Below are positions 1-10,632 of a stretch of DNA of 64,000 nucleotides, piece by piece. Position 1 is the stretch's first letter, and each line of letters starts with the position of its first letter. The position numbers and the translations under genes are program-made. Source of the stretch: Sphingomonas crusticola (GTDB lineage Bacteria; Pseudomonadota; Alphaproteobacteria; Sphingomonadales; Sphingomonadaceae). The notes beneath the pieces were generated by a model. That model saw nothing but the letters and a program-made list of their open reading frames with translations, was not told where the DNA came from and did not search any database. Where the stretch lies: NCBI RefSeq assembly GCF_003391115.1, contig NZ_QTJP01000001.1, positions 1,426,001-1,490,000 of the forward strand, read 5' to 3'.

Positions 1-825
1 CCCTGCGTGGGCGAGCGGCTGCGCGCCGCGCGCGAAGCCCAGGGACTCACGGTCGAGGAGATTGCGGCGACCACGCGCATCCCGACACGCCACCTGCGCA
101 CGATCGAACGCTGCGAGTATGACGGCCTGCCCGCGGCGACCTACAGCGTTGGGTTCATCAAGACACTGGCGCGCCGGCTCGGCCTCGATGGCGCGGCGCT
201 CGCGGCCCAGTTTCGTGCCGAGATGAGCGGCGCACGGACCGAAAGCACGCAGCCGCAGCCTTACGAGCCGGCGGATCCGCGCCGCACGCCGCCGCTCGGC
301 CTGGCCTTGCTGGCGCTGGCCGCCGCGATCGTGCTTGGCCTCGGTTATCTTTACTGGCGCGGCAGCACCGAGCAGCCGAGCCAGATCGCAGCCGCGGCAT
401 CCGATCAGCCGACATCGCCGGCACCAGGCGCGGCGCCCGTGCAAACCGCAGTGGCAACAGACGCGTCTCCGCTGACGAATGCCAGTTCGCCGACCGGCCC
501 GGTCGTGATCGGCGCGACGCAGGATGTGTGGATCAAGGTTGCAGACGGGGGCAAATCCCTGTTCTTCGGCCTGCTTCATGCGGGCGACCGGTTCGAAGTG
601 CCGGCCACTGCCGTGGCGCCGCTGCTGACCACCGGCCGGCCGGGATCGACCACTATCAGCGTCGGCCAGACGCCGATCCCGCCGGTGGGGGATCCGGACC
701 GCATCGCCAAAGACGTCTCGCTCAAGCCGGCCGACCTGATGGCGCGCGTGGCGACCCCGCCGCCTGCCGCGCAGCCGCCTGCCAACTCGACCACTCCTGT
801 GGAAAACGCGGCCGGCCCGCTCTGA
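1..825 (+). CDS. RodZ-like helix-turn-helix membrane protein with DUF4115 (5' end outside window)
   Basis: In this family the protein links the MreB cytoskeleton to the cell envelope. The frame is open to the window edge, so the true start is missing; an in-frame GTG at 7 would begin just at the HTH. Counted from there, the HTH covers roughly residues 1-65 (RLRAAREAQGLTVEEIAATT). A single membrane helix lies near 98-118 (LALLALAAAIVLGLGYLYW). A Pro/Ala/Thr linker follows, then a C-terminal DUF4115 domain near 160-245 (QDVWIKVADGGKSLFFGLL). The cytoplasmic HTH, single helix and periplasmic domain order is typical of RodZ. It lies 70 bases upstream of cpoB on the same strand. Not established: whether this is the cell-shape RodZ or a related HTH membrane protein. 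Confidence 0.82.
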   Translation, partial: PCVGERLRAAREAQGLTVEEIAATTRIPTRHLRTIERCEYDGLPAATYSVGFIKTLARRLGLDGAALAAQFRAEMSGARTESTQPQPYEPADPRRTPPLGLALLALAAAIVLGLGYLYWRGSTEQPSQIAAAASDQPTSPAPGAAPVQTAVATDASPLTNASSPTGPVVIGATQDVWIKVADGGKSLFFGLLHAGDRFEVPATAVAPLLTTGRPGSTTISVGQTPIPPVGDPDRIAKDVSLKPADLMARVATPPPAAQPPANSTTPVENAAGPL

Positions 826-895
826 CGGTCGCAACCCGCTTCTCCTCTGCACTCGCTGCGCTATGCTTGACGCGACCGCCAATCCCGGAGCCCGC

Positions 896-1891
896 ATGAC
901 CCGCCTTCGTATCGTTTTCGCCGCCTTGCTCGCGACCGCGGCCACATCCGCGCTGGCGGCCGATCCGGCGCCGTCGCTCGACCAGCGCGTCGACCGCGTC
1001 GAACGGCAATTGAAGGCGGTTCAGCGCAAGGTGTTCCCGGGCGGGGACGCGGCTTTCCAGCAGCCTGAAATCGCGGCACCCGAGGTACAGGCGACAACAG
1101 GCACGCCGGCGAGCACTCCACTCAACGAACTGACCGCGCGCCTCGACGCCCTCGAACGGTCGGTGGCGCAGCTGACCGGCCAGGTCGAGCAGGACGAGCA
1201 TCGGCTCGATCTGTTGTCGCAGCAGGCAGCGCAGGACCGGCAGGAATTCACGCTGCGGTTGAAGACGCTCGAGACCGCCGCCGCGCCGCCTGTCAGCGCC
1301 GCAACGGTCGCAGCGGAGGAGGAGCCAATTGCAGCATCGCCGCCAAGGAGCAACGTGCCGGTGCGCGGCAAGCCGGGCGCGGCGATTCCCGACAAGGCCG
1401 CTGCCGCGACCGCCAAGCCTGCAGCCGGCAAGGCGGTGAAGCCGGTTCCGGCCGCGGCGGACGATGCCGCCGATGCGACCACCACGACGACGGCGGGCGC
1501 GGATCCGGCCGAAGATGCCTATATGGCCGGCTACAAATTGTGGACGCAGAAGAAATATCCGCAGGCCGAGGCGATGCTGGCGGCGGTCGCGAAGAAATAC
1601 CCGAAGCATAAGCGCGCCAGTTATGCGCAGAATTTGCTCGGCCGCGCCTATCTCGACGATGGTCAGCCGGCGCGCGCAGCCGAAGCCTTTGCTGCCAATT
1701 ACACGACCAATCCGCGCGGCGAGCGCGCCCCCGACAGCCTTTATTTCCTCGGCCAGTCGCTGGTCGCGCTCAAGAAGCCAACCGACGCCTGCCGAGTCTA
1801 TGACGAGCTGAATTCGGCCTATGGCGACAAGATCGACGCGTCGCTGAAGGCCAAGGTTGCCGCCGGACGCGCCGCCGCCAAGTGCAAATGA
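896..1891 (+). CDS. cpoB: Tol-Pal system protein CpoB/YbgF (coiled coil plus TPR)
   Basis: Periplasmic protein that in the family coordinates Tol-Pal outer-membrane constriction with peptidoglycan synthesis. The ATG at 896 was preferred over one at 863 because it begins directly with a signal peptide (MTRLRIVFAALLATAATSAL, cleavage near AAD). Next come a short coiled coil (DQRVDRVERQLKAVQRKV, about 27-45), a second heptad-like stretch about 75-120, and a long low-complexity Ala/Pro/Lys linker. The C-terminal TPR domain covers about 200-330 (AYMAGYKLWTQKKYPQAEAM, then NLLGRAYLDDGQPARAAEAF). The length of 331 residues is normal. It ends four bases before the probable tilS start; the cpoB-tilS-ftsH order is conserved in alphaproteobacteria. 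Confidence 0.9.
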   Translation: MTRLRIVFAALLATAATSALAADPAPSLDQRVDRVERQLKAVQRKVFPGGDAAFQQPEIAAPEVQATTGTPASTPLNELTARLDALERSVAQLTGQVEQDEHRLDLLSQQAAQDRQEFTLRLKTLETAAAPPVSAATVAAEEEPIAASPPRSNVPVRGKPGAAIPDKAAAATAKPAAGKAVKPVPAAADDAADATTTTTAGADPAEDAYMAGYKLWTQKKYPQAEAMLAAVAKKYPKHKRASYAQNLLGRAYLDDGQPARAAEAFAANYTTNPRGERAPDSLYFLGQSLVALKKPTDACRVYDELNSAYGDKIDASLKAKVAAGRAAAKCK

Positions 1892-1895
1892 TGCG

Positions 1896-2960
1896 ATGGA
1901 TGCCGCGCCGGACGATCTGATCGACCGCTTCCGGGCGGATTATTGTCGCCTTCTCACCGCGGCCGAACCCCCGGATCACCGCATCGCGCTGGCCGTCTCC
2001 GGCGGGCCGGACAGCATGGCAATGCTCGGCCTGGCGGCGCCGGCCTTCCCGGGGCGGGTAATCGCCGCCACGGTCGATCACGGGCTGCGGCGCGGGTCGG
2101 CCGACGAGGCGGCAATGGTCGCGCAAGCCTGTGCAAAGATCGGGGTAGCGCACACCACGCTGCGGATCGCCGCCCCGCCGGGAGCGAGCGGCAATTTGCA
2201 TGATTGGGCGCGGCAGGAGCGTTATCTGCTGCTGAAGCGCTGGGCGGTCGACGAGGGGGCGCCTGTCCTGTGCACGGCGCATCATGCGGACGATCAGGCA
2301 GAGACCTTTCTGATGCGCGCGGCCCGAGCCGCGGGTCTGTCCGGCCTCGCCGCTGTTCGGGCACGGACCGAGATTGAGGTTCCGCTCAAGCAGCCGATCG
2401 AATCGCTGGCGATCCGCGCCAATGGGGGTTTTAGCCTTTGTTACGGGCCGGTCGTGCTTCTCCGCCCGCTCCTGCGCTGGCGCAGGCAGGAATTGCGCGA
2501 AGCGGCGGAAAAACTGTGTCTGCCCTTCGTCGACGATCCCAGCAACCACGATCCACGGTTCGACCGTACCCGCTTTCGCGCCTGGCTGGCCGAGGCGCCG
2601 TGGCTCGACCCCATTCAGATCGGGCGGAGCGCCGAAAACCTCGCCGGCATGGATGCCGACCTGTTCGAGATCAGCCGGTGGCTATGGCAGGAACGCGCGC
2701 TGGAAGCCGATCCGCTCGAAGCCCGCTTCGATGTCCGAGGCCTTCCCCGCGGCGTGAAGCGGTATTTGGCGCGGATCGGCATCAACCATGTTCTCATGAT
2801 GCAGGGCATGAGCGGGGGGAATTGGAGCCAGGCCAGCAATATCGAACCTTTGCTCGATGCGCTGGAAGCCGGGAGCGCAGCCACACAGGCCAATGTGCTC
2901 GCTTCCGCCAAAGGGACAATCTGGCATTTTCGTGCGGCTCCACGCCGTCGATCGCACTGA
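1896..2960 (+). CDS. tilS: tRNA(Ile)-lysidine synthase TilS
   Basis: Cytoplasmic PP-loop ATPase that attaches lysine to C34 of tRNA-Ile(CAU), changing its codon reading from AUG to AUA. The PP-loop motif SGGPDS sits at about residues 35-40 (IALAVSGGPDSMAMLGLA), and the second signature (CTAHHADDQAETFLMR) is near residue 128. ATG 1896 was chosen because it follows the cpoB stop by four bases; an in-frame start at 1857 would overlap cpoB by 35 bases and adds only a Pro-rich stretch. At 354 residues it lacks the longest C-terminal region seen in E. coli TilS, which is common in alphaproteobacteria. ftsH follows 69 bases downstream. Confidence 0.93.
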   Translation: MDAAPDDLIDRFRADYCRLLTAAEPPDHRIALAVSGGPDSMAMLGLAAPAFPGRVIAATVDHGLRRGSADEAAMVAQACAKIGVAHTTLRIAAPPGASGNLHDWARQERYLLLKRWAVDEGAPVLCTAHHADDQAETFLMRAARAAGLSGLAAVRARTEIEVPLKQPIESLAIRANGGFSLCYGPVVLLRPLLRWRRQELREAAEKLCLPFVDDPSNHDPRFDRTRFRAWLAEAPWLDPIQIGRSAENLAGMDADLFEISRWLWQERALEADPLEARFDVRGLPRGVKRYLARIGINHVLMMQGMSGGNWSQASNIEPLLDALEAGSAATQANVLASAKGTIWHFRAAPRRRSH

Positions 2961-3029
2961 TCGCAGCTGTTCCATTGCCATTAACCTGCGCATCCCTATT
3001 TTAGTCGCCTACGAAAGGCTGATCCGACG

Positions 3030-4972
<1,943 letters not shown>

Positions 4973-4976
<4 letters not shown>

Positions 4977-5320
4977 CCGTGAAGATCGGGGCGGCCGCAT
5001 CGGCCGCCCTTTTTCTTTGCGGCCCCGCGCTGGCGATGTCGGCCGCGGACTTCCTGGCCAAGGCGGATGCGCTCAAGGCCAAGGGGATGATGGCGATGTT
5101 CTCGTCCGATCTCGGCCTGCTCAAGAGCGAATTCACGGCCGACGCCAAGGCTTGGCGCGCGCAGGCGCGTAAGCCCACCAGCTGCCCGCCGGAGGCCATT
5201 CGGCTCGGCTCCGACGATATCCTGGCGATGGTCGCTGCCGTCCCACCCGCGCACCGCGCCACCACAAGCGCGCGCGACGCGATCATAACCGGGTTGAACC
5301 GTAAATTCCCCTGCCGTTAA
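4973..5320 (+). CDS. Small secreted protein of unknown function downstream of ftsH
   Basis: A 115-residue protein beginning in an ATGA overlap with ftsH. The N-terminus is a clear signal peptide ([18 protein letters not shown], cleavage near residue 21), followed by a soluble, largely helical domain with one Cys pair (SCPPEA near 65 and the terminal CR). I do not recognise the family. The codons for the signal peptide lie on top of the near-perfect terminator at 4989-5018, so this gene may be read only when that terminator is bypassed. An in-frame ATG at 5036 would avoid the hairpin but remove the signal peptide. Confidence 0.7.
4989..5018 (+). terminator. Intrinsic terminator behind ftsH, inside the next ORF
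   Basis: Nine-base perfect stem (gggcggccg at 4989-4997 with cggccgccc at 5001-5009), a three-base loop, then a run of mostly T (5010-5018). It lies 13 bases after the ftsH stop and within codons 6-16 of the following ORF. Confidence 0.8.
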
Positions 5321-5321
5321 C

Positions 5322-6359
5322 CTAGAGATAAGCCGCCACGGCGCAGGCCAGCGCCAGCGCCAGCGCGCTTGCGGCAACGATAATCAGCAATGGCCTCGGC
5401 CCACTTTTGAGCAAGGTTTGCATTGGCGAACGGATCCCGGTCGCGGTGACGGCGCAGACCAGCGAAGCGGTTGCCAGCGTAGTCGCGCCCGCGCCCACCG
5501 GTGCCGGGACCACCCCGGTCGAGTTGATCGCTGCGAACAGGAAGAAGCCAATCACGAACCAGGGTATGCGCAAGGCGCTACGGTGCGCGCCCTCGCTTTG
5601 AAAGAAACAGCCTGTCACCGCCAGTGTCGGCGCCAGCAGCGCGACGCGCGTCAGCTTGACGATCGCAGCATGGTCGCCCGCGCCGGGCGAATATGCGTAG
5701 CCCGCGCCGAGCGATTGCGCGACATCGTGGATTGCCGCGCCGAGCACGAACCCCGCCTGGCGGTCATCGAAGCCGAGCAGGTGACACAGGATCGGATAGC
5801 CGACCATCGCCGCGGCGCTCATCGCCGATATGCCGACCAACACCAAAGCTAATTGCCCCTGCGTGACGCGCCGTTCGCCGAGCACGGTGGCCAGCGCCAG
5901 CGCGGCGGACGCGCCGCAGATCGCGACCGCCCCACCCGCCAACATGCCGAAGGCCGCACCGTAGCCCAGGCGACGCGAAGCCAGCACGCCCGTCCCCATC
6001 GTCACTGCGACGATCGCGAGAATCGCGATCAGGGCGACCCAACCTAGACCCGCAATCTGCCCCAATGTGATCCGCGCGCCGACCAGAACGATCCCGATCC
6101 GCAGCAGGGTGCGCGAGGCGAAGGCGAGGCCCGGCAGCAGCCGCGCGTCCCCGCTCAGGAAGTTGAGCGCAAGTCCCACCAGCAAGGCCATCAGCGTCAG
6201 GGGCGCACCGTAATGTTCGGCCAGATAGGCCGATGCGAGCGATGCCAGACTGGCGACCAGCAGGCCGGGCAGGTAATCGTGCCAGCCGACACGCGGCGGG
6301 GGCTCAATGTCCCCATAAAGGTCGGCGGCGGCAGGCAGGGTGGTGCTGTAGAGGACCAT
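5322..6359 (-). CDS. YeiH/UPF0324-family putative sulfate exporter
   Basis: Polytopic inner-membrane protein of the UPF0324 (YeiH) family, annotated elsewhere as putative sulfate exporters; the substrate is not proven. The start chosen is the ATG at 6359 (MVLYSTTLPAAADLYG); upstream in-frame ATGs would overlap the divergent MFS gene. About nine or ten hydrophobic helices follow, beginning with YLPGLLVASLASLASAYLA. The family-typical segment LLRIGIVLVGARITLGQI is near residue 85, and a Gly-rich stretch (AFGMLAGGAVAICGASAALA) is near 135. The length of 345 residues is typical. It is divergent from the MFS gene with about 39 bases between starts, and ends two bases beyond the small secreted protein on the other strand. 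Confidence 0.88.
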   Translation of the reverse strand: MVLYSTTLPAAADLYGDIEPPPRVGWHDYLPGLLVASLASLASAYLAEHYGAPLTLMALLVGLALNFLSGDARLLPGLAFASRTLLRIGIVLVGARITLGQIAGLGWVALIAILAIVAVTMGTGVLASRRLGYGAAFGMLAGGAVAICGASAALALATVLGERRVTQGQLALVLVGISAMSAAAMVGYPILCHLLGFDDRQAGFVLGAAIHDVAQSLGAGYAYSPGAGDHAAIVKLTRVALLAPTLAVTGCFFQSEGAHRSALRIPWFVIGFFLFAAINSTGVVPAPVGAGATTLATASLVCAVTATGIRSPMQTLLKSGPRPLLIIVAASALALALACAVAAYL

Positions 6360-6398
6360 GCGCCATGGTAGCGCCGATTGGGCAATGAAGGGAATTGG

Positions 6399-7793
6399 AT
6401 GGCCGCGCATCGCCCGAAAAGCCCGCTTCTGGTGCTCACGCATCCCAATTGGACATTGGCGGCGACCATCCTCGCCTCGAGCCTGGCCTTCATCGACGGA
6501 TCGGTCGTCAACGTCGCTCTGCCGGCGATCGGACGAAGCCTGCAGAGCGACGCCGCCGGGCTGCAATGGACCGTCAACGCCTACATGCTGCCCTTGTCCG
6601 CCTTATTGCTGATGGGCGGTGCTGCAGGCGACCATTTCGGACGGCGCCGCCTGCTGGTCACCGGCATCCTCCTTTTCACGCTCGCCTCTATCGGCTGCGC
6701 CTTGGCGCCCGGCCTGGACGTCCTGCTGGCGGCGCGCGCGGTGCAGGGGATCGGTGCCGCCATCCTCCTTCCCAACAGCCTCGCCATCCTCGGTAACAGC
6801 TTTCGCGGTGCCGCCAAGGGCCGGGCGATCGGCACGTGGGCGGCCGCTGGAGCGATCGCGGGCGCGCTCGGGCCATCGCTCGGCGGATGGCTGGTCGGGA
6901 CGATCGGCTGGCGCCCCATTTTCCTGCTCAACGTGCCGGTGGCGGCCGCCGCCATCGCCATAGCGCTGGCAGCGGTCGAGGAGAGCGGCGAGGGCAAGCA
7001 ACCACTGGACTGGACGGGCGCCGGACTGGCGACGATCGCTTTGTTCGCGCTGACCTGGAGCCTGACGATGTGGTCAAGCGCGCATGTGATGAGCGGCGGC
7101 GCGTGGGCCGGACTGGGCGGTGGGCTGGCCGCGCTCGGCCTGTTCGTCCTGGTCGAACATCGCCGCGGCGAGCGCGCGATGATGCCGCTCGGCCTGTTCG
7201 GTTCAGCGGCATTCGGCGGCCTGACCTTGCTCACCTTCCTGCTCTATGCAGCACTTGGCGGGCTGATCCTGCTCCTGCCTTACGTGCTGATCGTCGGTGG
7301 CGGTTATTCGCCCCTGCAGGCGGGTGCGGCCTTATTGCCCTTTTCGGTCGGGATCGGCTTCGGCTCGCGCCTGATGGGACATGTCGCCGAGAAGATCGGG
7401 CCGCGCTGGCCGCTAACGATCGGCCCGATCGTCGCCGGCGCGGGCTTTGCGTTACTCGTTCGGGTCGAGCCGCAGGCCAGCTATTGGACGAGCGTGCTGC
7501 CGGGGATGGCGGTGCTCGCGCTTGGGCTAGCAGGCGCCGTCGCGCCTCTGACGACCGCAGTCCTGTCGTCCGTGGACGAGGCCCATACCGGCACGGCATC
7601 GGGCTTCAACAGCGCGATCGCACGCACCGGCGGCTTGATCGCGACGGCCCTCGCCGGCGCTGTGATCGCCCGATCGGGGACAGACTTGATTACGGCTTTC
7701 CATGGAGCGGCGCTGATCGGCGCCGCGCTTGCAGCGGCCGCGGGGGTCGTTGCCTTCCTGACATTACCCGCCCGGCTCGATCGGCCCGGCTAA
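6399..7793 (+). CDS. MFS drug/proton antiporter, DHA2 (EmrB/QacA) family
   Basis: Inner-membrane proton-driven exporter with 14 predicted helices, the DHA2 topology. ATG 6399 follows a ribosome-binding site (gaaggga, 6387-6393); an upstream TTG at 6378 is in frame but has no such site. The family signatures are visible: DGSVVNVALPAIGR in the first loop region, AGDHFGRRRLL between helices 2 and 3, and motif C (AIAGALGPSLGGWLVGTIGW) near residue 150. The length is 464 residues. The substrate cannot be read from sequence. It shares the upstream region with the divergent YeiH-like gene, so co-regulation is possible. Confidence 0.9.
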   Translation: MAAHRPKSPLLVLTHPNWTLAATILASSLAFIDGSVVNVALPAIGRSLQSDAAGLQWTVNAYMLPLSALLLMGGAAGDHFGRRRLLVTGILLFTLASIGCALAPGLDVLLAARAVQGIGAAILLPNSLAILGNSFRGAAKGRAIGTWAAAGAIAGALGPSLGGWLVGTIGWRPIFLLNVPVAAAAIAIALAAVEESGEGKQPLDWTGAGLATIALFALTWSLTMWSSAHVMSGGAWAGLGGGLAALGLFVLVEHRRGERAMMPLGLFGSAAFGGLTLLTFLLYAALGGLILLLPYVLIVGGGYSPLQAGAALLPFSVGIGFGSRLMGHVAEKIGPRWPLTIGPIVAGAGFALLVRVEPQASYWTSVLPGMAVLALGLAGAVAPLTTAVLSSVDEAHTGTASGFNSAIARTGGLIATALAGAVIARSGTDLITAFHGAALIGAALAAAAGVVAFLTLPARLDRPG

Positions 7794-7831
7794 CGCCCCC
7801 TCTTCCGCCCGCCGCCTCCCTACGGTGACAC

Positions 7832-7837
7832 TTGACA
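7832..7837 (+). promoter_or_regulatory. Possible -35 element upstream of the TonB-like gene
   Basis: A consensus TTGACA occurs at 7832-7837 in the 135-base gap before the TonB-like gene, followed by the AT-rich run atatatcatca, which is unusual for this GC-rich region. No matching -10 hexamer is convincing, so this is only a candidate. Confidence 0.3.
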
Positions 7838-7928
7838 ATATATCATCACGAGCAGACTTTCCGGTGCAGCGAGTGCCGTTAGACGGACACTTCCATCCGC
7901 GGCGGCCCTCCCGAGAGGAGTGCGTGCC

Positions 7929-8582
7929 ATGTCTTACACCGACCAGACCAAGCGCAGCAGCACCATCCCGATGGCGGCTGTCATCGGCGTTCATCTCGCG
8001 ATCGGCTACGCCCTGATCAGCGGGCTGGCCTTCCGGGTCATTCCGCATATCCCGATCGTCACGGTCGGGGAGATATTGCCGGACGATCCGCCCCCACCGC
8101 CGCCACATGAGCTGACAGTTCAAAAGACGAGGACGGCGACCCAGCCGACGATCCTCCCCCCGGTTGATCAGGTGGAAGCGCTGCCTCCCCAAGAAACCAT
8201 CGTCCAGACGGTCCCGACTTTGGATTTCAGCGGCCCGAGTGGCGGCGGGACGACGATCGTCGCGGAACCGCCCAAGCCAAGCCTGGCGCATGACGCAATT
8301 CCCGGCGGCGACCGGCTGCGCTGGATCACCACGGACGATTATCCCAGCGCCGCGCTGCGCCAGGGCATCACCGGCACGGTCGTGATTGCCGCTCTGGTCG
8401 GTCCCGATGGCCGCGTCCGCGCCTGCGAGGTCACGAAGTCGAGCGGTAGCCCGTTGCTCGACGAGGCAACGTGCCGGCTCTACGCCCGGCGCGCGCACTT
8501 CACGCCCGCGCTCGACGCCGACGGCAATGTGATCGCAGCACGCCACGTCGATCGCTTCCGCTGGCAGATCCCGAGCGACTGA
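7929..8582 (+). CDS. TonB family energy transducer
   Basis: Periplasm-spanning protein of the TonB type, which passes proton-motive energy from ExbB/ExbD to outer-membrane receptors. The ATG at 7929 is preceded by gagaggag (7913-7920). An N-terminal anchor (AVIGVHLAIGYALISGLAF, about 14-33) is followed by a Pro-rich spacer (DDPPPPPPHELTVQKT). The C-terminal TonB domain runs about 125-217 (DYPSAALRQGITGTVVIAAL, then LLDEATCRLYARRAHFTPAL). The length is 217 residues. No exbB/exbD neighbours are in the window, so it may act with a remote pair. It ends convergently with the PAS kinase. Confidence 0.88.
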   Translation: MSYTDQTKRSSTIPMAAVIGVHLAIGYALISGLAFRVIPHIPIVTVGEILPDDPPPPPPHELTVQKTRTATQPTILPPVDQVEALPPQETIVQTVPTLDFSGPSGGGTTIVAEPPKPSLAHDAIPGGDRLRWITTDDYPSAALRQGITGTVVIAALVGPDGRVRACEVTKSSGSPLLDEATCRLYARRAHFTPALDADGNVIAARHVDRFRWQIPSD

Positions 8583-8594
8583 ACTTAACTTGCT

Positions 8595-8614
8595 CCCGGT
8601 GCCGCGGTACCGGG
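8595..8614. terminator. Bidirectional hairpin between convergent TonB and PAS-kinase genes
   Basis: Inverted repeat cccggt (8595-8600) and accggg (8609-8614), with a ccgcgg palindrome inside, lies in the 35-base convergent gap. There is no clear T run on either side. Confidence 0.5.
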
Positions 8615-8617
8615 GGC

Positions 8618-10570
8618 TTATTTCATTTCCGGCACCTTGCCGTGCAGCACGCCCAGCAGCCCGTCGACCGTATAAGGCTTTTGCAGCAGGTCGAACCCGT
8701 GGCTTCCCTCTTCGGCCAGGACATGGCTGTAGCCGCTGGTGAGCACGACCGGGAGGTCGGGCCAGCGACGGCGCACCTCCTGCGCCATGTCGATACCGTT
8801 GATGCCCGGCATGACCACGTCCGAAAAGACTAGGTCGAATGCGCCGCGGCGCTCGTCCAGGATGCGCAGCGCCTCCTCGCCGCCGGTGGCCCAGGTCACC
8901 TGCTGCCCCAGCTCTTCCAACAGACTGCGCGCGAAACCGCCGACCGCCTCATTATCCTCGACCAGCAAGACGGAGCGGCGGACCGCAGCCACCTCCGGCG
9001 CCGCCGTAACCATGTTAGTCGCCTGTTCGAAGCCATCGCACCGCGGCAGATAGAGCGTGAAGCGACTGCCTTGCCCAACGGTACTTTCGACGGCGATATC
9101 GCCGCCCGATTGCTTGGCAAAGCCGTAGACCTGGCTCAGCCCAAGTCCCGTGCCCTTATTGATTTCCTTAGTGGTGAAGAAGGGCTCGAAGATGCGTGAC
9201 AGCGTGTCTTCGTCGATCCCGGTGCCATTATCCTCGACCCACACCGCGACGAAGGAACCTCGCACGGCGGCGTGGCGGCGCAACGCCGGGACCGCATCGA
9301 CCTGCTTGGCACCGATGCGCAGCGTCCCGCCTGTCGGCATCGCATCGCGTGCGTTGATCACCATGTTGAGGATCGCGGTCTCGAACTGGTTCGGATCGGC
9401 ATCGACTGCGCCCACGTCGGTTTCGACCACATATTCGACCGCGACCGGCGAGCCGAGCGTGGTGCGAATGATCTGGCCCATGCCGTGCAAGCGCCCGGCA
9501 ATCTCGAATTTCTCGGGCTTGAGCGGCTGGCGCCGTGCAAAGGCAAGCAATTGACCCGTGAGCTGGGCCGCACGCTCGGCTGTCTCGGAGATCGCCTGGA
9601 TGTAGCGCTGCCGCTTCTCCTCGCCCAGATCGGGACGGGCGAGCAGATCGGCCGACGCCCGGATCACGGTCAACAGATTGTTGAAATCATGTGCGACGCC
9701 GCCGGTGAGTCGGCCGACCGCTTCCATCTTCTGGGCCTGGGCGAGCGCCTCGCGCGTCGCCTGCACCTCTTGCTGCGCCTTCCAGCGTTCGGTCAGGTCC
9801 CGCGTGACCTTGGCGAAACCGACCAGCGAGCCATCGTCATTGTAGATCGGATCGATCAGCACGCTGGCGCGAAAGCGCGTGCCGTCCTTGCGCAGGCGCC
9901 AAGATTCCGTTTCATATTTGCCCTTGGTGAGCGCGGTCTGGAGCGCGCGCGCGGGCTCGCCGGCGGCACGATCCTCCTCGGTGTAGAAACGGGAAAAATG
10001 CGTGCCGACGACTTCGTCCGCCGTATAGCCCTTTATGAGCGAGGCGCCCGCATTCCAGTTGCTCACAAGTCCTTCAGGATCGAGCATGTAAATTGCGTAA
10101 TCGCGCACGCCCTGCACGAGCATGCGAAAGCGCTGCTCGCTCTGACGCAATGCCAACGCTGCTTCGCGCTTGTCGGTGATGTCGCGCGTGATCTTGGCGT
10201 AGCCGATCAGCTGACCATCCACATCGAGGACCGGATCGATGACGACGCTGGTCCAGAAACGCGTTCCATCCTTGCGGACCCGCCAGCCTTCCTGCTCGAA
10301 CTTGCCTTCCTCGGCGGCCGTGCGCAGCGCGGTTGCGGGCAGGCCGGTGGCGCGGTCCTCCGGCGTGTAAAAGACGCTGAAATGCTGTCCGATGATCTCG
10401 TCGGCAGTATAGCCCTTGAAGCGCTGGGCACCGCGATTCCAGCTTGCAACGTAGCCGTTGATGTCGAGCAGGTAGATGGCGTAATCCGTGACGGCATTCA
10501 CCAGCAATTCGAACCGGCGATCCCCGCCAAATCCGATTACCTGATCCTGTCTGCCCGGCGGACTGCTCAT
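8618..10570 (-). CDS. Soluble PAS-PAS hybrid sensor histidine kinase with receiver domain
   Basis: Cytoplasmic hybrid sensor without membrane segments. Reading from the ATG at 10570: PAS1 about 18-135 and PAS2 about 147-262, which are strongly alike (both carry KGYTADE and RKDGTRF). The HisKA H-box GGVAHDFNNLLTVI has the phospho-acceptor His near 294. The HATPase domain shows N-box NMVINARDAMP near 400 and G-box VEDNGTGIDED. The C-terminal receiver domain (about 530-645) begins VLLVEDNEAVGG, with the phospho-acceptor Asp in FSDVVMPGING. The length is 650 residues. Upstream in-frame starts would overlap the DUF3667 gene and code nothing PAS-like. The signal is unknown, and the receiver suggests a phosphorelay. 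Confidence 0.92.
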   Translation of the reverse strand: MSSPPGRQDQVIGFGGDRRFELLVNAVTDYAIYLLDINGYVASWNRGAQRFKGYTADEIIGQHFSVFYTPEDRATGLPATALRTAAEEGKFEQEGWRVRKDGTRFWTSVVIDPVLDVDGQLIGYAKITRDITDKREAALALRQSEQRFRMLVQGVRDYAIYMLDPEGLVSNWNAGASLIKGYTADEVVGTHFSRFYTEEDRAAGEPARALQTALTKGKYETESWRLRKDGTRFRASVLIDPIYNDDGSLVGFAKVTRDLTERWKAQQEVQATREALAQAQKMEAVGRLTGGVAHDFNNLLTVIRASADLLARPDLGEEKRQRYIQAISETAERAAQLTGQLLAFARRQPLKPEKFEIAGRLHGMGQIIRTTLGSPVAVEYVVETDVGAVDADPNQFETAILNMVINARDAMPTGGTLRIGAKQVDAVPALRRHAAVRGSFVAVWVEDNGTGIDEDTLSRIFEPFFTTKEINKGTGLGLSQVYGFAKQSGGDIAVESTVGQGSRFTLYLPRCDGFEQATNMVTAAPEVAAVRRSVLLVEDNEAVGGFARSLLEELGQQVTWATGGEEALRILDERRGAFDLVFSDVVMPGINGIDMAQEVRRRWPDLPVVLTSGYSHVLAEEGSHGFDLLQKPYTVDGLLGVLHGKVPEMK

Positions 10571-10632
10571 GGTTCCCGGCCGTAGCCGTCGGATCGGTTG
10601 AGCGCCAGCGACAACCGACCGTCCCAAACCTG

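Noticed and set aside
7820-7870. Possible Fur or PadR operator upstream of the TonB-like gene
   Set aside because: The AT-rich run has only weak symmetry and does not fit either consensus well enough.
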